DNA of 64,000 nt, from positions 17,686,489 through 17,750,488 of the forward strand of contig OW121742.1 in NCBI GenBank assembly GCA_933228675.1. The letters are read 5' to 3'. Below, in pieces: positions 13,201 to 22,200 of the stretch. Origin of the DNA: Stomorhina lunata (taxonomy: Eukaryota > Arthropoda > Insecta > Diptera > Rhiniidae). Both the position numbers and the translations under genes were made by a program. The notes beneath the pieces are model-generated. The model was not told where the DNA came from. It saw only the letters and a list, made by a program, of their open reading frames with translations, and did no database searches. How positions within the stretch are numbered: the stretch's first letter is position 1; each line of letters opens with the position of its first letter.

Positions 13201-16200
13201 CGAATTTCATCACCTTCCTCTTCATGTTCGCGGTTAAAAATGTGATTTTTGGGCACAATTTAATATTTCACAAAATGGCTTAATACATAAATTTATTTAA
13301 TGTTTTACACTTCTTAACATACTTTTTACATCTTATTTTTCGTCCCAAGAATGCTGCGGCTAGCTGTTAGTGTGTCCCTAAAATCAAAAAAAAAAAATTT
13401 CAAAAGCATTAAATTTGCCCCACTGTGTGTTTTTTTAACACCTATTAAATTAAATTTAATCTGTGGATTAAGACAGTGTTATTGCTTTATGAATAAGACA
13501 GACATGCGTTCGTCAATTTTGTATTTAATAAATATAATTTTGGAAAAAATTTATACTGTGACGGACGCTACACACTTTCCTTTATATATTATTCTGTAAA
13601 ATGCTATATTACCATCTCTATATTTTTAGTCTAATGTAAAGTCTACTATAAGTTATCTTTACGAACCAAGTTCAATTGGAGAAAAAAGAAAAATTGCACT
13701 AGTCAAATTAAAAAAAACTTTATTTCTGTGACGGACGCTACACACTGTGAGCCCTTTTTTACTTGATGTTATTTATATCACTCCAATTACTTTTGATGGG
13801 GTTTTTTACATCTATTTGTATAAAATTAAGCAGACTTTGAGCACCTACTGAAACTTGATACCTAATTTGATGTTTTTGCGATTTTTATGAACTTTTAAAA
13901 CACCCATTATTTGAAAAAAAGTATAAAAATTCGAGATGGGTGCAAATAAAGACCTGCCATTCACGAAGAGACCAATCAAAAATTGTATCCATTATATATT
14001 CTAAAGGTTCAATATATGGTAAATTTTGTCCTTGGTTTAATGTTTTTCGGATTTGCCCATATTCATTTAAATTTTAAATTTTTGGTTTTTTATGAAAAAA
14101 TTTTTACTTTTGAATTGAAAAATGTATGGGACTTAATCCACTTTCAAAACAAATAAAACAAAAAATTTTCTTTCAAAAAATTTTTTATAGCAAAATTCTT
14201 ATAAAAAGTTATTTTTGAAAAATTTGCTATAAAACACAAATTTTTTACAAATTTCCCATAAAAAGTAAATTTTTTAAAAATTTCCCATAAAAAGTAAATT
14301 TTTTAAAAATTTCCCATAAAAGTAAATTTTTGATAAATTTCCTTTAAAAAGTAAATTTTTGATAAATTTCCTTTAAAAAGTAAATTTTTGAAAAATTTCC
14401 TATAAAAAGTAAATTTTTGAAAAATTTCCTATAAAAAGTAAATTTTTGAAAAATTTTCTATAAAAAGTAAATTTTTGAAAAATTTCTATAAAAAGAAATT
14501 TTTTCAAAAAATTTCCTATAAAAAGTAAATTTTTGAAAAATTTCCTATAAAAAGTAAATTTTTGAAAAATTTCCTATAAAAAGTAAATTTTTGAAAAATT
14601 TCCTATAAAAAGTAAATTTTTGAAAAATATCCTATAAAAAGTAAATTTTTGAAAAATTTCCTATAAAAAGTAAATTTTTGAAAAATTTCCTATAAAAAGT
14701 AAATTTTTGAAAAATTTCCTATAAAAAGTAAATTTTTGAAAAATTTCCTATAAAAAGTAAATTTTTGAAAAATTTCCTATAAAAAGTAAATTTTTGAAAA
14801 ATTTCCTATAAAAAGTAAATTTTTGAAAAATTTTCTATAAAAAGTAAATTTTTGAAAAATTTCTATAAAAAGAAATTTTTTCAAAAAATTTCCTATAAAA
14901 AGTAAATTTTTGAAAAATTTCCTATAAAAAGTAAATTTTTGAAAAATTTCCTATAAAAAGTAAATTTTTGAAAAATTTTCTATAAAAAGTAAATTTTTGA
15001 AAAATTTCTATAAAAAGAAATTTTTTCAAAAAATTTCCTATAAAAAGTAAATTTTTGAAAAATTTCCTATAAAAAGTAAATTTTTGAAAAATTTCCTATA
15101 AAAAGTAAATTTTTGAAAAATTTCCTATAAAAAGTAAATTTTTGAAAAATATCCTATAAAAAGTAAATTTTTGAAAAATTTCCTATAAAAAGTAAATTTT
15201 TGAAAAATTTCCTATAAAAAGTAAATTTTTGAAAAATTTCCTATAAAAAGTAAATTTTTGAAAAATTTCCTATAAAAAGTAAATTTTTGAAAAATTTCCT
15301 ATAAAAAGTAAATTTTTGAAAAATTTCCTATAAAAAGTAAATTTTTGAAAAATTTCCTATAAAAAGTAAATTTTTGAAAAATTTCCTATAAAAAGTAAAT
15401 TTTTGAAAAATTTCCTATAAAAAGTAAATTTCTGAAAATTTTCCCATAAAAAGTAAATGTTTAAAAAATTAAAAAAAGTAAATTTTTGGAAAATTTCCTA
15501 TAAACATTTAAATAATTTTTTTGTTTGAAGAAACATTTCCTTTTGAAATTAAAAATGTATTGGACTTAATCCACTTTCAAAACAAATAAATTTGAAATTT
15601 TCATTTTGTTTGAATAATTTTTTCTTTTAAATTGAAAAATATATGGGACATAAACCACTTTCAAAATAAAAATTTTTATTAAATCGTTAACTACAAAATG
15701 TTTGACCGTCAATATTTTAGTAGGTTTTGTAAATTTTAAATAGTAAGATCCACAATTGCAGAACCATTCCCTATCATTAACATAATTTTTTGGAATGTGG
15801 ATATATTCCACTTTCAAAGTAAAGTCTACCTATGCATATAGAAAATTTTCATGCACAATTTTTCTATAGATTTTAAGAAAAATACTAAGAAGGGAAAAAC
15901 CTGAAAAAAAGTTTTTTTAATTTAAATTGTAAAATTTTCTACGTTTCCAACCTTTAAATAGAAAATTCAAAGTACATGCAAAAAAGCAAAACATAAACAT
16001 ATTCAAAAAGTGTATCTATGAAAAACAGGTGCTATTATACTAAATGCAAAATAAAATATATTTATTTTCTTTTAAATATGTTAAAAAAAAATGTTTCTTT
16101 TTTATTTTGGATTATTTTTTTCTTTCAAACATCTTCACCATCGACAACAAAAACAACAACAACAATAAAAAACAAACATTTAAATACTAAAACACGAAAA

Positions 16201-19200
16201 ATATAAAAAATAAACGAAATAAAATAATTAATGATAAAAATATTGGGTACCTACATTAATTGTCATTGACTCGTTTTATTAGTTATATGGAAGTAAATAA
16301 TGAAGAGCCTGATGAACTTTCATTATGTATACGACCCGGTGCCTTACACAAACAGAAAGGAGAGCCAACTTACGCAACAGTTTCTTTCGAGGTACTATTT
16401 TCACAAACTTTTGAAACTACAAATGCTAATTAAAACTACTACCACCATAACGTCTTTAGTTTTTTTTAATAAATGCATAACAATAATTAAATAACATTTA
16501 AATTGAAATGCTAAAATTTCTAATATTAAGAATATTATTTTTTTCGGTGTATCTAAGAGAGTTTATTTTTATTTAATGATCAATTTAGAATGTCGAACAA
16601 ATTAATGAATTATTATGTAATAGCGTGGAGGCCCTATGCTCCACTGGGATCAATGATAACAGAAGAAGAAGAATATCATAGGAAATTGTTAATTTTCCAA
16701 CCTCCTAAAAATATGCAACATGAATCTTTAAAATTTTGGTTCGTATCCAATGAATATTAATTGAAAAAGTCAGAAAATTAACTGATCGTTTTGTAATTTG
16801 TATGATCTTTTTTCGTTATTTATTGAATAATCAAATTTTGATCATTTTTGCTGGATACATCTACAACACATGTTCTATTGACCGTCAATCCGGGATTGGT
16901 CGTTGTTTGTGCCTTTCATCAACTTTACGTTTGCGTTTTATGTATTGTTGTTCATCGCCCGTTATTAATCTTTTGAGCTTAATTTTGTTTTGATTTTTTC
17001 ATTCTTAAAGTATCAGCGATATCCTAATAGCTTGGACATGATCGAGATAGACCAACATATCGAGCCCTTAGATTAAAATGATCGCAAGCGACAGGAAAAA
17101 TATTGATCGTAAGCGACAAAAAATCTTAATTTAATAAAAACCGGGATTGTTTTGGTGCATCAACAGTTCTGTTCTTTGTTAGTTTGCAACTTTCGATAAA
17201 CTAATTAATTTTTTTCCAAATGGTTTAGAAGTTATGGTGCAAAGAATTGTATGTGACGTTTTTTACGGATTTAGGCGCAATATTCAGATATCGGCCAATG
17301 GTTAAAGTTAAAGTTTTGGATCAATTTTTAAAAACATGTCTATTTTTGTAGCACAGTGGCCTCTACACTAAACCAAAGTTGAGCACCATTGTATGTAAAA
17401 CCTATTGGTCCGTATAACTTTCGTAAATATAAACCTATCAAAAAGATTTTTACATATTCGAAAACTACTTAAGAAAGAAAGAAAAATATGCTTACAGTAC
17501 AACGCTATCTCTAATAGTTCAAGAGATATTTAAAGGAATGTCGCTTACGATTATTTAAATCTAAGGGCTCGATATCTTGGTAATAGTTTTCAGTAAGAGA
17601 CCGGACGGGGCTCAGCAAATCTTTCTTATCCAAGAAAATTATAAAATTAAATACGCACTTTACGACCACTCACATTATCATCACCGTAAAGGGCACACAC
17701 ATTTCTGCATTGTAGCTTTTTATATGGGGTACTGAAAGGCTTCGTTCTTTGTTTTATCAATCAAAAAACAGCTGATTACCCCCCGCAGCCGTGTGCGTTG
17801 ACCTTCTACTTTTATACACCTCTTTGGCTTGGTGCTAAAAGGGCCATTGCCAAAAAATATAGTTTTAAAAAAATTTGATTTAAAGTTTTTATTTTCTATA
17901 TAAACTCATAGTAGCGTTGCCTAGAAAACCCCTAATAAATCTGTTCTGAGTTAAGTTAGACGTTAGCTGTTGGTGACAAATAAAAAAAAATAAATAAAGA
18001 AATCTTATTTAATGATTAACTTAAAACAGCTAAAAATTGACATTGGCCCATAAAAATACTTTGTGTCCGGGTGAGTATTTATAAGAAACTCTGGATCCAC
18101 TTAAGGGATCAACGTTTTGAGACACAAAATAATACACTCAGTGATACTACGATTTGACCGATGTAACTCTAGATTCATTCGAAGGACCAATGTTTTAAAA
18201 CACAAACTAATTCATTATATTTCTTATGGGTATAGGTAAAATACTAACGTTTATTTACAATTTAAAATCTTACACAGAGTAAAATCTTAAAACTTAAGTG
18301 TACACATGAGTGCGCAATTGCACGCATGTTTCTATTGCTTATCACTCTGTTTGGTATACTCGCAGATAAACCTACAAGTGATAACATCTTATCACATATG
18401 CTTCAAGAAGGGTTGCTTTTGTATTTTTATTACTTTTTGGACACATGCATTAAGAAGACTTGATATCTTTAGTGTGTATAAAAACCACACACTAGATTTA
18501 GGAAAGTTATATAAGACAGATAAACCCTGTTCAAGAAATTTGAACAAGTACCAATATCCGATATTTCTCCACCTATCTGTCACTTTTATCTGGGCATTAA
18601 GTCTTGGATCAGCAAGGAAACCACAAGGACATGGGGAAACATGGTTACGCGTAGGACATCAAGACTTCTATGGTTTTAACCGGACATTAGTGGAACCAAA
18701 ATTCTACTAGATCTGAATAGGTCAAGCTTAAGAAGATGTATAGGGTTCTTAACGGGACACTGTGCCTTAAATTCGAGGTTAAATAGGTGGTGCAGACTAT
18801 GTCTAGATGAGGATTCGTCCGAGTCAGTAGAACACACTCTTTGTCACTGTCCAAGGCTACAAAATCAAAGGTTCAGACATCTAGGTAGCAGATTCTTTAT
18901 TGAACTTCAGGATCTGCAACAGTGCAGTTTACAAGATATTGTATGGTTGATTACTGGTATCAACTGGCTTTGCTAGGGTACTCTTCTTCTCCCTCTGTAC
19001 TATTCTTTTCTCTTCCTCTATCTTCAATCTTTTTTTCTCATCTTTTAGTAAAGGATCACAATAGGGGTCTCCGAGTGAAGGTGTCGCTTAACACTTCCTT
19101 TATAACCTTATCTAACCTAATATCCGACCTAAAATGAAATACATGTCTAATATATGGGCTGATGTTTCAATGTCTATTTTGGAGTTACTTGAAGGGGTTT

Positions 19201-22200
19201 AGGAAAGGGCGAATGTTCACAAACATTACTCACTCTATCCAACTTTCCACAACCAATTTTCGTAGCTTCATCACAATTTAATGCATAAGTAGGGGTCATC
19301 CCCTGGTTCAATTAAAAAAAATGGCTACCGATACAGGCAGTCGGTTCTTAGTACCGCAACGATTTCTCGGAATTTTTACCAAGGACTGACACTTCTGTGT
19401 TATTACCAATATCGCGGTTACAACAACCGATCCAAAGCCAACATCTAATGTTAAAAAGGAAAGAAACGATTACGATTTTCAAATTTTTTATAGAAAAATG
19501 TTCATTAAAAAATTTTTTTTAGAAAATTATTTTAAAGATAACAAAATAAACTCTCAAAGTTCGAAATGAAAAATATTCAAAATATCTAGAAATTAACAGA
19601 AAGAATTTTCTTAAATAATTTCTTTTGCTTTTTAGTGCAAAAAAAAATCTATTATTAAAAAGCTGCGTTTAATATTAGTACGAACTACTTGGCCTGGCCT
19701 TAACCCGTTAAATTAATCAGTTTTTTGTAGAAAACAAATTTCTACACAAAAGCGTTTAAAAGGTATCTAATACTCAAGCACATTTCAAAATACATAATTT
19801 TTATTTTTAATTAAATAAAATTCAATAAAGGAAATATTTAATAATAACTTTAAATAATTATTAAGCTTTTATTTTTTTTTATAAATTTGCCTGCTGCCGA
19901 TTAGTTGCTGTTTTCCTAAAGAAATTACAAATAAATATTGATGTCGTCTGACTTGCCATTAAAAGACAATTGCATGTAGATTTTTAAGTTTAATTTTTGT
20001 ATTATTTTAAGTATAACACTATCTCAATGAACTTTGTATAAATTTGGTTTCGATATTTTAACAATAATTAGTTTCTAATATGTATGTTTTTTTTTATAAT
20101 TTTTCCTATCATTTAGAGCTCGGATGAATCATTGTCCCGATACAAGTGCAACTACGAAAATTGCAATCGCAGCTATAGCACAATTGGTAATCTGAGAACA
20201 CACTTAAAAACACACAAGGGTAAGTTTAATCACAAGTAATGTTTTTTTTTTAATTTTTCTTCAAAAGCGATTAGGGTATTGTAAGTTTGCCTTTAAGTTT
20301 GAAATTCTTGATAATATAAGAATGATTACGAAAATGTTTAACCTGTTCGTCAGACTGATATCTTTCAATATTCGTACCAGAATAGTCTAAAATGTATTAT
20401 TCTGTTATCCTTGACTCCCAGTGGAGCATAGGGCCTCAAAGTCTAAAATGTATATACCAACTAAGGTCTAAAATGTATACACCAGCCGATTACTGTCAAA
20501 ACAAAGAAAAATAATAAGTATACCTTAATTTTAGAAAATGAAAGTTTCTCGTTCTGATTAAATGTAATGACAAATCAAAGCAACATTTTGAAACATCTTT
20601 TTTTCTTTTTAAGTTAAATCTAAGCTTCAAAGTATTTTTTTGTTTTGCTAAAAATTATTGCTTTAAAACACCTGAAATTCATTCAAACAATCAGAAGTTA
20701 AAAAGTTTTACTGTAATGTATTGCACTAAGATCCCAATTTATTACAATTATTTATTATTGATAAAACCAAAAAATGTTGGTGGGAAAACCTTTCCTCGAC
20801 GCGTTTCGATGGTTGGTTAGGCCATCTCTTCAAGAGGATTATCCCTAATTCTAGACAGAACGAAAACCACACATATCTTATTTGAGGGACGGAATAAATA
20901 CGAATTATTATTGTGTCCAACAAATATTAACATAAAGCGAAGATTATTATCTGAACAGAAGCACACAAACATTTTCAGTTTTAGAAATTGCTTTACTAAA
21001 AATGCTATAACCCAGAAACTGAGAGTCCGACAGCTTTTGAAATTTGGGGCTACCTAAAAATCATATCGTTTTTAGACAATACTTTAACAAAATCTTATCT
21101 TTTACCGAAAATTTTTAATTTTTCTAAAAATTTAATTTATTTAAAATTTTTTAATTTTCTCAAAATTTCGACAAAAAAATTTACTTTTTCAACAAAATTC
21201 TGATATGTTCCAAATTTTAATATTTTAAAACAGGTGAATATCGTTTTAAATGCCCAGAGGAAGGATGTGGCAAAGCGTTTTTAACATCATATAGTTTGAA
21301 AATTCATATACGAGTACACACCAAGGTTAAACCCTACGAATGTGATGTAGGTGGCTGTGAAAAGGCATTCAACACACGCTACAGGTAAGCTATAGTTTAT
21401 TGTATAGTTCTTTCATAATCTACAATATTACAACAAAATTTCTATATTCCTTTTAGATTACATGCTCATTTGCGTTTACACAATGGGCAAACCTTTAATT
21501 GTGACCAGTGCAAGAAATGCTTCACTACCTTGAGTGATTTAAAGAAACACATGCGAACTCATACCCAGGAGAGACCCTACAAGTGTCCGGAAGATGCATG
21601 TGGCAAAGCCTTCACTGCCTCACATCATCTCAAGACTCATATACGCACTCATACCGGTGAACGTCCTTATCCTTGTGAGGAGACCAGTTGTCAAAAGTCT
21701 TTTAGCACTTCGCACAGTTTAAAATCGCATAAGAAAACCCATCAGAAACAAATCCAGAATCGTCCACCGAGAGAACGTAAGACAAAGACCAAAAATCGTA
21801 AATCAGATAATAATGCTAATAATGAAAGTGCCTCGGAACAAGATATAAAGTTGGTGAAACAAGAAGTGGATCAAGTGACGGTTTTCGCAGAAGAAACTAA
21901 TTCTACTTTTAACAGCAGTGAATTTGATTGTTGTAGCACGAATAATGATGAAATAAAACCTAAAACATCTACAGCATCAGCCTTCGTTAAATCTGAAGCA
22001 ATAGAGTGTAATATTAGTGATATGTATGCGCCACAAGTACCAGAAATGAAACCTACTCAATATACCGCCTTAGCGCCTAAAATTGAAAATATGCCTATGC
22101 CAGAAACTTCACAAGCTTTTCAGTTGGAATATGCAGCAGAAGAAGAAATACCAGCACCTTGGATAGATGCTGGTGTTTTAGTTTCAAAACCTATACTACC

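Noticed and set aside
13351..13599. 82-codon frame inside the 12.7-kb element, considered as a transposase fragment
   Set aside because: No acidic catalytic motifs, helix-turn-helix or similarity to transposase families; it merely covers one of the GTGACGGACGCTAC motifs.
14180..15515. CRISPR-like regular repeats
   Set aside because: There are no unique spacers; units follow one another directly in an intron of an insect gene.
18306..18710. 134-codon plus-strand frame
   Set aside because: Its 3' part overlaps, in the wrong frame, a retrotransposon remnant whose correct frame is readable at 18605-18976.
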